Source: Burkholderiales bacterium (lineage in GTDB: Bacteria > Pseudomonadota > Gammaproteobacteria > Burkholderiales > SG8-41). Taken from it: DNA of 44,137 nt. The notes under the pieces are model-generated. The model had not been told where the DNA came from, searched no databases, and saw only the letters and a program-made list of their open reading frames with translations. The stretch lies in NCBI GenBank assembly GCA_020854035.1, contig JADZGE010000073.1, forward strand, positions 1-44,137. The letters run 5' to 3'. Below are positions 24,278 through 33,994 of this stretch, piece after piece (the stretch's first letter is position 1; each line of letters starts with the position of its first letter). A program made the position numbers and the translations under genes.

Positions 24278-25060
24278 CTAGCCCATGATGTTGACGCCGC
24301 CGTCGATATACAGTGTCTGACCGGTCATGCGCCTCGCGAACGGCGTCGCGAGGTAGGCGCAGGCGAAGCCCACGTCCATGATGTCCGCGAGTTCGCCGAT
24401 CGGCGCGCGTCCCACCGCCGCGTTCAGCAGGAGGTCGAAATCCTTGAGCCCCGAAGCCGCCCGGGTCTTCAACGGCCCCGGCGAGATGGGGTGGACGCGG
24501 ATCTTCTTCGGCCCGAGCTCCCAGGCGAGGTAGCGGCAGGCCGCTTCCAGCGCCGCCTTGATCGGCCCCATCACGTTGTAGTTCGCCACCACCTTCCGCG
24601 CGCCGTGGTAGCTCATCGCGAACATCGCGCCGCCGCCGGTCATCAACGGCGCGGCAAGCCGCGCCATGCGGATGAACGAGTGGCAGGAAATGTCCATCGC
24701 CTTGGCGAATCCTTCCGCGGAACAATTCAGGAGCCCGCCCTGCAGGTCGTCCTTCGGAGCCCAGGCGATCGAGTGGACGAGTATGTCGAGGCGGCCCCAC
24801 TCGCTCCCGATACGCTCGAAGACCGCCTCGAGCTCCCCGGGTTTCGAGACGTCGAGCGGGAGAAAGATCGGGGCCTCCAGCCTGCGCGCGAGCGGCTCGA
24901 CGTGCGGCTTCGCCTTCTCGTCGAGGTAGGTAATCGCGAGATCGGCGCCCAGTTCGCGAAACGCCGCGGCGCAGCCCCAGGCGATCGAATGCTCGTTCGC
25001 GATGCCGGCGACGAGCGCCCGGGCATCCTTCAGTACCGGTCGGGGAACGCTGGTGGTCAC
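24278..25060 (-). CDS. fabI: Enoyl-ACP reductase FabI
   Basis: A 260-residue NADH-dependent enoyl-[ACP] reductase, the last step of fatty-acid elongation. The cofactor-binding start ALVAGIANEHSIAWG is typical of FabI. The catalytic pair Tyr161 and Lys168 lies in YNVMGPIKA, with the second tyrosine Tyr151 in SYHGA; this Tyr-x6-Tyr-x6-Lys layout separates FabI from ordinary SDRs. HPISPGPLKTRAASG follows. MGPIKA and SYHGARKVVA differ from the usual MGLAKA and SYLGAER wording. That suggests a divergent copy, perhaps the variant that accompanies acetate kinase/DUF3141 clusters, rather than the housekeeping gene. Confidence 0.9.
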   Translation of the reverse strand: MTTSVPRPVLKDARALVAGIANEHSIAWGCAAAFRELGADLAITYLDEKAKPHVEPLARRLEAPIFLPLDVSKPGELEAVFERIGSEWGRLDILVHSIAWAPKDDLQGGLLNCSAEGFAKAMDISCHSFIRMARLAAPLMTGGGAMFAMSYHGARKVVANYNVMGPIKAALEAACRYLAWELGPKKIRVHPISPGPLKTRAASGLKDFDLLLNAAVGRAPIGELADIMDVGFACAYLATPFARRMTGQTLYIDGGVNIMG

Positions 25061-25088
25061 GCTCTCATCCTCTCTCGATCGTGGCGGT

Positions 25089-25463
25089 TCAGCGGCCCAT
25101 GCGGCGGTCGTAGGCCCGCGAAAAGCGGTCCGCCAGTTCCCGCTGCGCGGGCCCCTGCGCGTCGAACTGCACCCGGACGCTCCCGTCCGGCTGACGGGCC
25201 ACGGTCACGACGACATCGCCGCCTTCCGCGCTGCCGCGGATCAGGCCCGAAGCGGCATCGGAGGACGTGACGCGGATCCCCGCGTCCTGCACGCCGCCAA
25301 CCGCCGCACTCCACGCGCGCTCGTAGTTCGAGCCGCCGTAGTAGTAGCCGGGGTACGGTTCGTAGACCACGCAACCGGCGAGCTGCGTGCTGCCGAGGAT
25401 GGTCGCCGCGAGGGCAAGCGCCTTCGCGAACGCCGGTACCCGCGCCACCTGACGTTGGCTCAT
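25089..25463 (-). CDS. Small lipoprotein of unknown function
   Basis: A 124-residue lipoprotein. The signal peptide ends in the lipobox LAGC (Cys31). A Tyr/Gly-rich linker (YPGYYYGGSNY) comes next, then a globular domain with SDAASGLIRGSAEGGDVVVTV and DGSVRVQFDAQGP. The pattern recalls short lipoproteins that turn unstructured toward a polymer or surface. No function can be assigned. It begins 3 bp after the stop of the glycosidase upstream, so co-transcription is likely. Localisation is probably the outer membrane, because Val rather than Asp follows the Cys. Confidence 0.75.
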   Translation of the reverse strand: MSQRQVARVPAFAKALALAATILGSTQLAGCVVYEPYPGYYYGGSNYERAWSAAVGGVQDAGIRVTSSDAASGLIRGSAEGGDVVVTVARQPDGSVRVQFDAQGPAQRELADRFSRAYDRRMGR

Positions 25464-25466
25464 CTT

Positions 25467-28205
25467 CTATTCTCCACGCACCTGGCCCCGGACCATCCGG
25501 GCCTCGAGCCGCTCCCGGGAGGTCATCAGCACATCCTTCGCCTCGATGCGGCCGAAGAGATCCATGAGGCGGGCGATCACGCCGGTCCACCCGGTCTGGT
25601 GGCTCGCGCCCAGTCCCGCCCCGTTGTCGCCGTGGAAGTACTCGTAGAAGAGGATGAGGTCGCGCCAGTGAGGATCGTTCTGGAACTTCGAACTGCCGCC
25701 GTAGACCGGCCGGCGGTCGTTCGCGTCCCGCAGGAAGATGCCGGAAAGGCGCCGCGTGATCTCGCGAGCGACCTCGAACAGCGTCATGCGGATGCCGGAT
25801 CCCGTCGGGCACTCGACCTTGAGCTCGTCGCCGTAGAAGGCATGGAGCTGCAGCAACCCGCGCACGATCAAGGCGTTCACCGGCATCCAGATCGGCCCCC
25901 GCCAGTTCGAGTTGCCCCCGAACATGCCGTTGTTCGACTCGGCCGGCAGGTAGGAGACCGAGTGCGCCTGCCCGCCCGCCTGGAACACGAACGGATGGCG
26001 CTCGTGGTGGCGGGAAAGCGAGCGGATGCCGTAGGGGCTCAGGAACTCGTTCTCGTCGAGGAGGTAGCGCAGCACGCGCTCGAGCCTTTTCCTCGATAGC
26101 GGCGAGAGCAGCCGCCGCCCCGCGTGCCCGGCGTAGCCCGCTTCGGTCGGGGCGACCTGCGCCACCACGTCGGGATGGCGCTCGCGGAAGAGCTGGATCA
26201 GCTCGATCAGGCGGGGATGATCGGCGAAATCCTCGGGCTCGAACATGGTCGCGGCGCAGAGCGGCAGCAGTCCCACCATGGAGCGCACCTTCAGGCGCAA
26301 GGCCGAGCCGTCGGGCAGCCGCAGAACGTCGTAGAAGAACCCGTCCCCCTCGTCCCACATCTCGTCGTGGTGCTCGCCGATGCGGTCCATCGCGTAGGCG
26401 ATCCATATGAAGTGCTGGAGAAAACGAAACGCGTGCTCCTCGTACTGCGGATCGTGGTCGGCGAGGACGAGCGCCATCTCGAGCATGCACTGGCAGTAGA
26501 AAGCCATCCACGCCGTGCCGTCGGCCTGCTCCAGCGAGCCCCCCGTCGGCAGCGGCGCGCTGCGGTCGAAGATACCGATGTTGTCCAGCCCGAGGAAGCC
26601 GCCCGCGAAGACGTTGCGGCCCTGCGGATCCTTGCGGTTCACCCACCAGTTGAAATTGAGCAGCAGCCCTTGGAAGGAGCGCTCCAGGAACCTGATGTCC
26701 TCGCGGCCGAGGTTGCGCTCCATCTTGTAGAGAAAGATCGTCGCCCAGGCGTGCACCGGAGGATTCACGTCGCTGAAGTTCCACTCGTAGGCCGGGATCT
26801 GGCCGTTGGGGTGGCAGTAGAGGCTCCTCAGCATGAGCGTCAGCTGCTCCTTGGCGAAGTCGAAATCGACGAGCGCGAGGGCGAGCGTGTGAAAGGCGAG
26901 GTCCCACGCGGCGTACCAGGGGTATTCCCATTTGTCCGGCATCGAGATGACGTCGCCGTTGAACATGTGGAACCACTCGCTGTTGCGCGCGGTACGGCCT
27001 TTCGCGCCAGCGAGCGGATGCGCCTCGTGCTCCTTCAACCAGGTATCGACGTCGTACAGGTAGTACTGCTTGGTCCAGAGCATGCCCGCGAGCGCCTGCC
27101 GGTGAACGCGCTTCTCGTCCGCCGTCAGCGAGCGTGGCGTAATCCGGTCGTAGAACTCGTCGGCGTCGGCAAGGCGGGCCGCGATCGCCGCGTCGAACGC
27201 CGCGCCGAACGCCGCAGCCGGAGGATTCGCGGCAAGCCGCAGGCGCACGACCGAGGAGCCCCTCCCAGGCACGTCGAGCACATAACGGGCCGCGGCTTTC
27301 GTGCCGGTTTTCCCTGGATTGACGGCGGCCTTTTCACCGGCGATGACGTAACGGTGAAAAGCGTCCTTGGTGAAGGGCGAGGCATTGCGCCCGCCCCACA
27401 GGCGCTCCTCGTTGCTCTCGTTTTCGGTGAAAAGGAGCTCCGGCGCGCCGTCGCAGGCGAGTGCGTACTCGCCCGGTTCGACGTGCGATGCGCGGATCGT
27501 GCCGCCCGCTCCCCGCAGCACCGGCCTTGCCCCGCCCTTGACCCACGACCAGGTGTTGCGGAACCACAAGGTGGGAAGGAGGTGCAGGCGCGCGGACTGC
27601 GGTCCGCGGTTCTCGACGGTGATCCGGACGAGGATGTCCTCCGGCCCCGCCTTCGCATATTCAACGAACACGTCGAAGTAGCGCTCGTCGTCGAAGGCGC
27701 CCGTGTCGATCAGCTCGTACTCGAATTCGTCCCGCGTCCGGCGCCGGTTGGTCTCCACGAGGTCCCGGTAGGGGAATTCCCCCTGCGGGTACTTGTAGAG
27801 GTACTTCATGTAGGAGTGCGTCGGCGTCGAATCGACGTAGAAGTAGTACTCCTTCACGTCCTCGCCGTGGTTGCCCTCGCTGTTGGTCAACCCGAACAGG
27901 CGCTCCTTGAGGATGGGATCGCGTCCGTTCCACAGCGCGAGCGCGAAGCACAGCCGCTGCTCGTCGTCCGAGATCCCGCCGAGGCCGTCCTCTCCCCAGC
28001 GGTAGGCGCGCAGCCGCGACTGTTCGTGGGTGAAGTAGTCCCACGCGTTGCCGTCCGCGCTGTAGTCCTCGCGCACGGTGCCCCACTGCCGCTCGCTGAG
28101 ATACGGCCCCCACTTCTTCCAGGGAATGCCCTGCTCGCGGGCGTCGTTCAACCGCTTCTGCTCCGCCACTTCGCCTTCACGCACGTACAGGATGGATTCG
28201 GCCAT
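25467..28205 (-). CDS. GH63-like glucosidase (MGH1-type)
   Basis: A 912-residue cytoplasmic glycoside hydrolase of the GH63/MGH1-like group with an (alpha/alpha)6 barrel. No signal peptide is present. The N-terminal beta-rich part includes WGPYLSERQWGTVREDYS and THEQSRLRAYRWGEDG. The catalytic barrel has NGDVISMPDKWEYPWYAAWD with acidic residues near the expected catalytic positions, MWDEGDGFFYDVL, and a C-terminal SNNGMFGGNSNWRGPIWMP. Annotators usually name it glucosidase. Its substrate is unknown, but an internal alpha-glucan or compatible solute would fit. The ATG 15 codons into the frame was chosen, as AAGGG lies upstream. Confidence 0.88.
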   Translation of the reverse strand: MAESILYVREGEVAEQKRLNDAREQGIPWKKWGPYLSERQWGTVREDYSADGNAWDYFTHEQSRLRAYRWGEDGLGGISDDEQRLCFALALWNGRDPILKERLFGLTNSEGNHGEDVKEYYFYVDSTPTHSYMKYLYKYPQGEFPYRDLVETNRRRTRDEFEYELIDTGAFDDERYFDVFVEYAKAGPEDILVRITVENRGPQSARLHLLPTLWFRNTWSWVKGGARPVLRGAGGTIRASHVEPGEYALACDGAPELLFTENESNEERLWGGRNASPFTKDAFHRYVIAGEKAAVNPGKTGTKAAARYVLDVPGRGSSVVRLRLAANPPAAAFGAAFDAAIAARLADADEFYDRITPRSLTADEKRVHRQALAGMLWTKQYYLYDVDTWLKEHEAHPLAGAKGRTARNSEWFHMFNGDVISMPDKWEYPWYAAWDLAFHTLALALVDFDFAKEQLTLMLRSLYCHPNGQIPAYEWNFSDVNPPVHAWATIFLYKMERNLGREDIRFLERSFQGLLLNFNWWVNRKDPQGRNVFAGGFLGLDNIGIFDRSAPLPTGGSLEQADGTAWMAFYCQCMLEMALVLADHDPQYEEHAFRFLQHFIWIAYAMDRIGEHHDEMWDEGDGFFYDVLRLPDGSALRLKVRSMVGLLPLCAATMFEPEDFADHPRLIELIQLFRERHPDVVAQVAPTEAGYAGHAGRRLLSPLSRKRLERVLRYLLDENEFLSPYGIRSLSRHHERHPFVFQAGGQAHSVSYLPAESNNGMFGGNSNWRGPIWMPVNALIVRGLLQLHAFYGDELKVECPTGSGIRMTLFEVAREITRRLSGIFLRDANDRRPVYGGSSKFQNDPHWRDLILFYEYFHGDNGAGLGASHQTGWTGVIARLMDLFGRIEAKDVLMTSRERLEARMVRGQVRGE

Positions 28206-28298
28206 GGTCGACCGCCCTTCAACGGCCCGTGGCCGGAACGAAACAGGCATTCGCGATGCGGTGCCCGGTGTGTGTCATCCATCCGCCCCCGTTCCCTC

Positions 28299-29885
28299 TC
28301 ATGACAGCGCGGGGACGATGTCCACGAAAAGGATCTTCACGATCGTCATGCCCGGAAAGATCATCGCGTAGCCGATGTCCGGCCGGTCGGTCGGCGCGAG
28401 CTTGGTGGCGTAGGCGAGGATCGCCGGGTTGCCGGTGGCGCCCGCAACGATGCCCGCGACCTCGTCGTAGGGCATGCGGTAGACGAAGAGCCCGATAATG
28501 AGAATCGGCAGGACCAGTGCGAACAGGACGAGCGCGCCCAGCACCAGCATGAGCAGCCCTGTGTCCGCCACCGTCGCGGCGAACTTGGGCCCCGAGGACA
28601 TCCCGACCTGCGCGAGGAAGAGCGTCAGCCCGAGATTGCGGAGCACCAGGTTGGCGGACAGCGGGATGGTCCAGTTCATGCCGCCGGTGCGGCGCAGGTT
28701 GCCAAGGATGAGCGCCATGATCAGCACGCCCGAAACGCCGACCGAGAGCTTCCCGATCGCGGGGAGCGGCACCTGGATCGCGCCGATGAGGAACCCGAGC
28801 GCCATGCCGATGCCGATGGAGATGAAGCTGAATTCCGCGGTGCCCTTGATCGAGTCGCCGAAGTGCCTGCGCAGAGACGGGAAATCCCCGCGGTGGGCCA
28901 GCACGCCTACGCGGTCGCCGAATTCCAGCACGAGGTCCGGGCGCGGCATGATGTCGGTGTCGCCGCGACGGACCTGCGCTACGATCGCCGCTTTATCGCC
29001 CGGCAGTTCGAGGTCGCCCAGCGCCCGTCCGACGACGGTCGGGCGAGACGCGAACACGCGCAGGTAGTCGAGGTCGCTGCGGTCCTTGACGAGCCTCCCG
29101 GGCGCGGCTTCGCCGAGGCTCTTCGCCGCCTCCGCGAGCGCGTCCTTGCTGGTGGCGGTCGCGAGCACGATGTCGTTCTCCGCAACCACGTAGTTGGGAG
29201 AGGCAGCCTCGTTGCGCCCGGCTCGACGCAGCGCCACGATCTGCACTCCGGCCGGAACCGCGGCCATGATATCGCCCAGCGTCCTGCCCGAAAGATCCGG
29301 GTTGCGCAGCGCGATCTCCAGCATCTCCAGCCCCCCTCCAGCCGGGATTTCCAGTTTCGGCTTGAGGATCATGAAGGTGATGTAGAGGACGAGGATCGGC
29401 CCGGCCACACCGAACGGGTATGCGACCGAGTAGCCGACGGCAGGGTCGTCGTTGCCCAGCGTGACGATCGCGGCCTGCAGCGTCGCCGTGCTGGTGCCCG
29501 AACCCGCGAAGAGGCCGAGGGCGTGCCCGAGGTTCAGCCCCATCGTCTTCACGAAAAGGATGCTCGCCAGCCCGGCGCTCAGCACGCCGATCAGCGCCAG
29601 CACGTTCGCCCTCTGGCCCGAACTGCTCGTAAGACCCATGAAGAACTGCTTGCCATAACCGATTCCCACGCCGTAGAGGAAGAGCGCCAGCCCGAGCGTG
29701 CCGACCATCGGCGCCGGCGCCGACTTCGGCGCGAACCAGCCGATCGCCAGCGCGACGAAGAGCACCGCGCCCGCGCCGAGCGAGAAGCCCTTCACGTTGA
29801 TTTCGCCCACGAGGTAGCCGATGGCGATCGTGAGAAAGAGCGCCATCAGCGGTTGCGTCTCGAGCAGTGTCTTCACGAACTCCAT
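28299..29885 (-). CDS. AspT/YidE-family antiporter
   Basis: A 528-residue membrane transporter of the aspartate:alanine exchanger (AspT) family. Two hydrophobic halves each carry the family signature. The first has LFAGSGTSTATLQAAIVTLGND (about 128-149); the second has VAGIVAGATGNPAILAYATK. Between them lie two RCK_C/TrkA-C-like domains (about 190-360). Substrates in the family are mostly dicarboxylates or amino acids. Lying just downstream of pflA in the same direction (145 bp), it could exchange a fermentation acid, but this is inference. AAGGA precedes the ATG. Confidence 0.85.
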   Translation of the reverse strand: MEFVKTLLETQPLMALFLTIAIGYLVGEINVKGFSLGAGAVLFVALAIGWFAPKSAPAPMVGTLGLALFLYGVGIGYGKQFFMGLTSSSGQRANVLALIGVLSAGLASILFVKTMGLNLGHALGLFAGSGTSTATLQAAIVTLGNDDPAVGYSVAYPFGVAGPILVLYITFMILKPKLEIPAGGGLEMLEIALRNPDLSGRTLGDIMAAVPAGVQIVALRRAGRNEAASPNYVVAENDIVLATATSKDALAEAAKSLGEAAPGRLVKDRSDLDYLRVFASRPTVVGRALGDLELPGDKAAIVAQVRRGDTDIMPRPDLVLEFGDRVGVLAHRGDFPSLRRHFGDSIKGTAEFSFISIGIGMALGFLIGAIQVPLPAIGKLSVGVSGVLIMALILGNLRRTGGMNWTIPLSANLVLRNLGLTLFLAQVGMSSGPKFAATVADTGLLMLVLGALVLFALVLPILIIGLFVYRMPYDEVAGIVAGATGNPAILAYATKLAPTDRPDIGYAMIFPGMTIVKILFVDIVPALS

Positions 29886-29933
29886 TGTCCTTCTCCCCCG
29901 ATTCCCCGTTCAGAGCCCTTCATTGTGAGCATT

Positions 29934-30011
29934 GGCCGCGGAAACGCAGAGCACGCCGCGAAGAACCATTCCGGCGCGGTCACTCCTCCGTGGTCCCTGC
30001 GCCTCTTCGGC
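29934..30011. repeat. Degenerate hairpin repeat between aspT-like gene and pflA
   Basis: Within this gap the left arm (gccgcggaaacgcagagcacg) can be matched to the reverse complement of cgtggtccctgcgcctcttcggc, with several mismatches. The wording (cgcagag versus ctccgtgg) resembles the clearer element at 12339-12496. It is probably a decayed copy of the same dispersed family. The remainder of the 145 bp gap shows no two-box promoter and no U-rich terminator. Confidence 0.4.
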
Positions 30012-30030
30012 AATAACCGTCAATCACGTT

Positions 30031-30888
30031 CTAGTACACCGTCAGACCGCGGCTTCGGAACTGCCCGCGCACGCGCTCGGTCAGTTCCGGGTCCGGCGGC
30101 TCCACGTTCCCCAGCGTGTAGTCGAGCCCGAGCTTCGCCCACTTCTCCTTCCCCATCTGGTGAAAGCGCAGGATCTCCACGCGCTCCACGCACTTCAACC
30201 CCGCCGCGATGTCGGCGACCTTCTCCACGTTGTCGTGCGCGTCGGAGAGCCCCGGCACCAGCACGAAGCGGATCCACATCGGGCGCTTCAGCACCGAGAG
30301 GCGCCGCGCGAAATCGAGCGTGGGCTTGAGCGGCTGGCGGGTGATTCTCTCGTAGGTCGCGGGATCGCCGGACTTGATGTCGAGGAGGTGCAGATCGATA
30401 TCCATCAGCTCCGGGTCCGTGAACTTCTCGCCGAGCCGCCCGGAAGTATCGAGACAGGTGTGGAGGCCCAGCGCCTTGGAGCGGCGGAAGACGTGCATCA
30501 CGAACGGCCGCTGCATCTGGGGCTCGCCCCCGGAGAGCGTAAGGCCGCCCTTGCTCACCTTCAGCACCTGCGCGTACTTCGCGATCTGCTTCATCGCGCG
30601 CGACACCCTCACCGGATGCCCGTTGTACTTGTGCCAGGTATCCGGGTTGTGGCAGTACTGGCAGCGCAGCAGGCACCCGGTGAGGAAGGCGACGAAGCGA
30701 AGCCCCGGCCCGTCCACCGTGCTTCCCACCTCGAAGGAGTGGACGTAGCCGGTAATGTCCTCGCCCTCCTGCGCTTCCTCGGCGTCGCCCGCGTGCACCG
30801 CGAAATAGTCGCGCGCCGCCCGGCTCTCCGCGGCGCCCTCGCGGGCGACGTGAAGCTCGTAGCGGCTGCCGACCAGCGTCTGGCTCAT
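30031..30888 (-). CDS. pflA: Pyruvate formate-lyase activating enzyme
   Basis: A 285-residue radical-SAM enzyme that installs the glycyl radical on PflB. The radical-SAM cysteines are Cys72, Cys76 and Cys79 in [28 protein letters not shown] and LDTSG provide further SAM and cluster contacts. [18 protein letters not shown] near the end is typical for PflA. It has an N-terminal extension of about 40 residues compared with the usual 246-residue enzyme ([11 protein letters not shown] starts near residue 56). The start overlaps the PflB stop by 4 bp (ATGA), so translation is coupled. The ATG fits this overlap; an internal start near the core lacks an ATG. Confidence 0.93.
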   Translation of the reverse strand: MSQTLVGSRYELHVAREGAAESRAARDYFAVHAGDAEEAQEGEDITGYVHSFEVGSTVDGPGLRFVAFLTGCLLRCQYCHNPDTWHKYNGHPVRVSRAMKQIAKYAQVLKVSKGGLTLSGGEPQMQRPFVMHVFRRSKALGLHTCLDTSGRLGEKFTDPELMDIDLHLLDIKSGDPATYERITRQPLKPTLDFARRLSVLKRPMWIRFVLVPGLSDAHDNVEKVADIAAGLKCVERVEILRFHQMGKEKWAKLGLDYTLGNVEPPDPELTERVRGQFRSRGLTVY

Positions 30889-33140
30889 ATCGTCCCGTGG
30901 AAGGTGCGGTTGATGACGTCGAGCTGCTGCTCCTTCGTCAGTTTCACGAAGTTGACGGCGTAGCCCGACACCCGGATCGTCAACTGCGGGTACTTGTCGG
31001 GATTCCTCATCGCGTCCTGCAGCGTCTCGCGATTCAACACGTTGACGTTCACGTGGAAGCCGCCGCTGCCGAAGTAGGCGTCGAGCGCGTTCACCCCGCG
31101 CGTCACCCGCTCGGCGTCGCTGCCGAGCGCGGCGGGCACCACCGACATCGTGAGCGAGATGCCGTCCTCGGCGTCGTCGTACGGGATCTTGGCGACGGAC
31201 ATGAGGGCGGCCAGCGCTCCGTGGGTGTCCCGGCCGTTCGAGGGATTCGCGCCCGGCGCGAACGGTTCGCCCTTCTTGCGTCCGTCCGGCGTATTGCCCG
31301 TCGCCTTGCCGTACACCACGTTCGAGGTGATGGTCAGCACCGATTGCGTATGGACCGCGTCGCGATAGGCCGGGTACTGCCGGATCTTGTTCATCATCGT
31401 CGAGACCAGCATCGTCGCGAGTTCGTCGGCGCGGTCGTCGTTGTTGCCGAAGCACGGGAAATCGCCCTCGACCCTGAAGTCGACCATCAACCCGCGTTCG
31501 TCGCGCACCGGTCGCACCTTCGCGTGCTTGATCGCCGAGAGGCTGTCGGCCGCGTGCGAGAGGCCCGCGATGCCGCAGGCCATCGTGCGCAGGACGTCGC
31601 GGTCGTGCAGCGCCATTTCGATCGCTTCGTAGCAGTACTTGTCGTGCATGTAGTGGATGACGTTCAGCGCGTTCACGTACACCTTCGCCAGCCAGTCGAG
31701 CATCGGGTCGAGCCGGTCCATCACCTCATCGTAGGTAAGCACGTCCGAGGTGATCGGCGCGAGCTTCGGCCCGATCTGCTCTCCGGACACTTCGTCGCGC
31801 CCGCCGTTCATGGCATAAAGCAGCGTCTTCGGCAGGTTCACGCGTGCCCCGAAGAACTGCATCTGCTTGCCGATGCGCATGGCCGACACGCAGCAGGCGA
31901 TGGCGCAGTCGTCGCCCCACTTGGGCCGCATGAGATCGTCCGACTCGTACTGGATGGAGCTCGTGTCGATCGAGGCCTTGATCGCGAAGCGCTTGAAACC
32001 CTCCGGCAGGCGCGGCGACCAGTACACCGTGAGATTGGGCTCGGGGGCGGGGCCGACGTTGTTCAGCGTGTTCAGCATGCGAAACGCGCTCTTCGTCACC
32101 AGCGTCCGCCCGTCCTCGCCCATCCCGCCCACGACCTCCGTTACCCACACGGGGTCGCCCGAGAAGAGCTCGTTGTACGCCGGCGCGCGGAGAAACCGCA
32201 CGATGCGCCACTTGATGACGAGATCGTCGATGATCTCCTGCGCCTGCGACTCCGTGAGCCTGCCCTCGCGCAGATCGCGTTCGAAATAGATGTCCCAGAA
32301 CGTGGACAGCCGCCCGGCGGACATCGCCGCGCCGTTCTGCTGCTTGATCGCGGCGAGATAGCCGAAATAGGTCCACTGCACCGCCTCGCGCGCGTTCGTG
32401 GCGGGCCCCGAGATGTCGTGGCCATATTGCCTCGCCATCGCGGCGAGTTCCTTCAGCGAGCGGGCCTGCTCGGCGAGCTCTTCCCGCAGCCGGATCACGT
32501 CCTCGGTCGAATGGCGCTCGTCGAGCTCGGCCTTCTCGCGCTGCTTCTCGGCGACCAGGAAATCCACCCCGTAGAGCGCCACCCGGCGGTAGTCGCCGAT
32601 GATCCGCCCGCGCCCGTAGGCGTCGGGCAGCCCCGTCACGACCCCGGAGGAGCGCGCCTTGCGAATCTCGGGCGTGTAGGCGTCGAAGACGCCGTCGTTG
32701 TGCGTCTTGCGGTAGCGGGTGAAGATCTCGCCCACCTTCTCGTCGGGCTCGTAGCCGTAGGCCTTGAGGCTCTCCGCGACCACGCGCCAGCCGCCGAAGG
32801 GCATGATCGCGCGCTTGAGTGGAGCCTCGGTCTGCAGCCCGACGATGATCTCGCTCGCCCTGTCGATGTAGCCGGGCCCGTGCGCGAGGATCCCGGCGGG
32901 CACCTGCGAAACATCCAGGATGCCCTTCTCGCGCTCCTCCTTGAGCAGCGGGGCGAGCTTCCGCCAGATGCCCTTCGTGCGGGCGGTCGCGCCCTGCAGG
33001 AACGCACCGTCGCCCTCGTACGGCGTGTAGTTCCGCTGGATGAAATCTCGCACGTTGACCCTGTGTTGCCAGATGCCGGGCGCAAACCCGCGCCATGCGG
33101 CATCCCGGTTCTCGCCGGAGGACTTCCGAACTGCGGACAT
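30885..33140 (-). CDS. pflB: Formate C-acetyltransferase (pyruvate formate-lyase)
   Basis: A 751-residue glycyl-radical enzyme converting pyruvate and CoA to formate and acetyl-CoA. The active-site pair Cys416-Cys417 lies in [13 protein letters not shown]. The C-terminal radical site is RVSGYAVNF with Gly726. Both match true PFL rather than glycerol dehydratase or TdcE-distant relatives. AAAGGAG lies before the ATG. The 62 bp after the bdh stop contain no convincing FNR box; a TTGAA-x3-TTGAA direct repeat is there. Being oxygen-sensitive, the enzyme implies real anaerobic metabolism in a lineage otherwise rich in aerobic-type genes. Confidence 0.95.
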   Translation of the reverse strand: MSAVRKSSGENRDAAWRGFAPGIWQHRVNVRDFIQRNYTPYEGDGAFLQGATARTKGIWRKLAPLLKEEREKGILDVSQVPAGILAHGPGYIDRASEIIVGLQTEAPLKRAIMPFGGWRVVAESLKAYGYEPDEKVGEIFTRYRKTHNDGVFDAYTPEIRKARSSGVVTGLPDAYGRGRIIGDYRRVALYGVDFLVAEKQREKAELDERHSTEDVIRLREELAEQARSLKELAAMARQYGHDISGPATNAREAVQWTYFGYLAAIKQQNGAAMSAGRLSTFWDIYFERDLREGRLTESQAQEIIDDLVIKWRIVRFLRAPAYNELFSGDPVWVTEVVGGMGEDGRTLVTKSAFRMLNTLNNVGPAPEPNLTVYWSPRLPEGFKRFAIKASIDTSSIQYESDDLMRPKWGDDCAIACCVSAMRIGKQMQFFGARVNLPKTLLYAMNGGRDEVSGEQIGPKLAPITSDVLTYDEVMDRLDPMLDWLAKVYVNALNVIHYMHDKYCYEAIEMALHDRDVLRTMACGIAGLSHAADSLSAIKHAKVRPVRDERGLMVDFRVEGDFPCFGNNDDRADELATMLVSTMMNKIRQYPAYRDAVHTQSVLTITSNVVYGKATGNTPDGRKKGEPFAPGANPSNGRDTHGALAALMSVAKIPYDDAEDGISLTMSVVPAALGSDAERVTRGVNALDAYFGSGGFHVNVNVLNRETLQDAMRNPDKYPQLTIRVSGYAVNFVKLTKEQQLDVINRTFHGTI

Positions 33141-33202
33141 GTCTTGCTCCTTTCGGTTCAAGCATTCAAGCGAGCGCGCCCGTCGGGCTGGCACGCCGTG
33201 GT

Positions 33203-33994
33203 TTACTGGGCGAGCCAGCCGCCATCGACCGGCAGCGCCGCGCCCCGAATCTGGCGCGCGGCATCCGAGCACAGGTAGACGCACAGCGAGCCGATCTCCC
33301 CGGGGCTCGCGAATTCGCCCGAAGGCTGTTTCTCGGCGAGCAGCGCCCCCTTCGCCTGCTCGGCCGTGATGCCGTCACGCCGGGCCCGCTCGTCGATCTG
33401 TTTCTGCACGAGGGGCGTCAGCACCCAGCCCGGGCAGATGGCGTTGCAGGTGACGCCCGTGCGCGCCGTCTCCAGCGCCACCACTTTCGTGAGCCCCAGC
33501 ACGCCGTGCTTGGCGGCCACGTAGGCGGACTTTTCCACCGAGGCGACGAGACCGTGAGTGGAAGCGATGTTGACGATGCGGCCCCAGTCGCGGGCTCGCA
33601 TCCCCGGCAGCACCGCCTTGATGGCGTGGAATCCCGCCGACAGGTTGACGGCGAGCACCGCGTCCCAGCGCTCGTCGTCGAAGGACTCGAGCGGCGCGGT
33701 GTGCTGGATGCCGGCGTTGTTGACGAGGATGTCGACCGCGCCGAGTTCGCCCGTCGCGGCCGCGATGAGTTCCCGGACCTGGGACGGCTTCGAGAGATCG
33801 GCGCCGTGCCAGGCCGCCCGCACATCGCACTCGGCGGCGAGCGCGGAGCGCAGCCGCTCGATTTCCCCCGCGTCGCCGAAACCGTTCAGCATCACGTTCG
33901 CGCCGGCGCCGGCGAGCGCGCGCGCGATGCCGAGCCCGATGCCGCTCGTCGAGCCGGTCACGACCACGCCCCGGCCTTTGAGCATCCTATCCAT
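33203..33994 (-). CDS. 3-hydroxybutyrate dehydrogenase (SDR family)
   Basis: A 263-residue NAD-dependent short-chain dehydrogenase, most like D-3-hydroxybutyrate dehydrogenase. The dinucleotide-binding motif is TGSTSGIG, followed by NNAGIQ. The active site is Ser in ASTHG with YVAAK. The region before the C-terminus ([14 protein letters not shown]) is wording I associate with this enzyme rather than generic SDRs. It would interconvert 3-hydroxybutyrate and acetoacetate. The start overlaps the 3-hydroxybutyryl-CoA dehydrogenase stop by 8 bp. A second ATG three codons later has GATAGG upstream, so the start is uncertain by three residues. Confidence 0.88.
   Translation of the reverse strand: MDRMLKGRGVVVTGSTSGIGLGIARALAGAGANVMLNGFGDAGEIERLRSALAAECDVRAAWHGADLSKPSQVRELIAAATGELGAVDILVNNAGIQHTAPLESFDDERWDAVLAVNLSAGFHAIKAVLPGMRARDWGRIVNIASTHGLVASVEKSAYVAAKHGVLGLTKVVALETARTGVTCNAICPGWVLTPLVQKQIDERARRDGITAEQAKGALLAEKQPSGEFASPGEIGSLCVYLCSDAARQIRGAALPVDGGWLAQ

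Noticed and set aside
33155..33175. TTGAATGCTTGAA upstream of pflB as an FNR/ANR site
   Set aside because: The half-sites are direct rather than inverted and the ATCAA half is absent.
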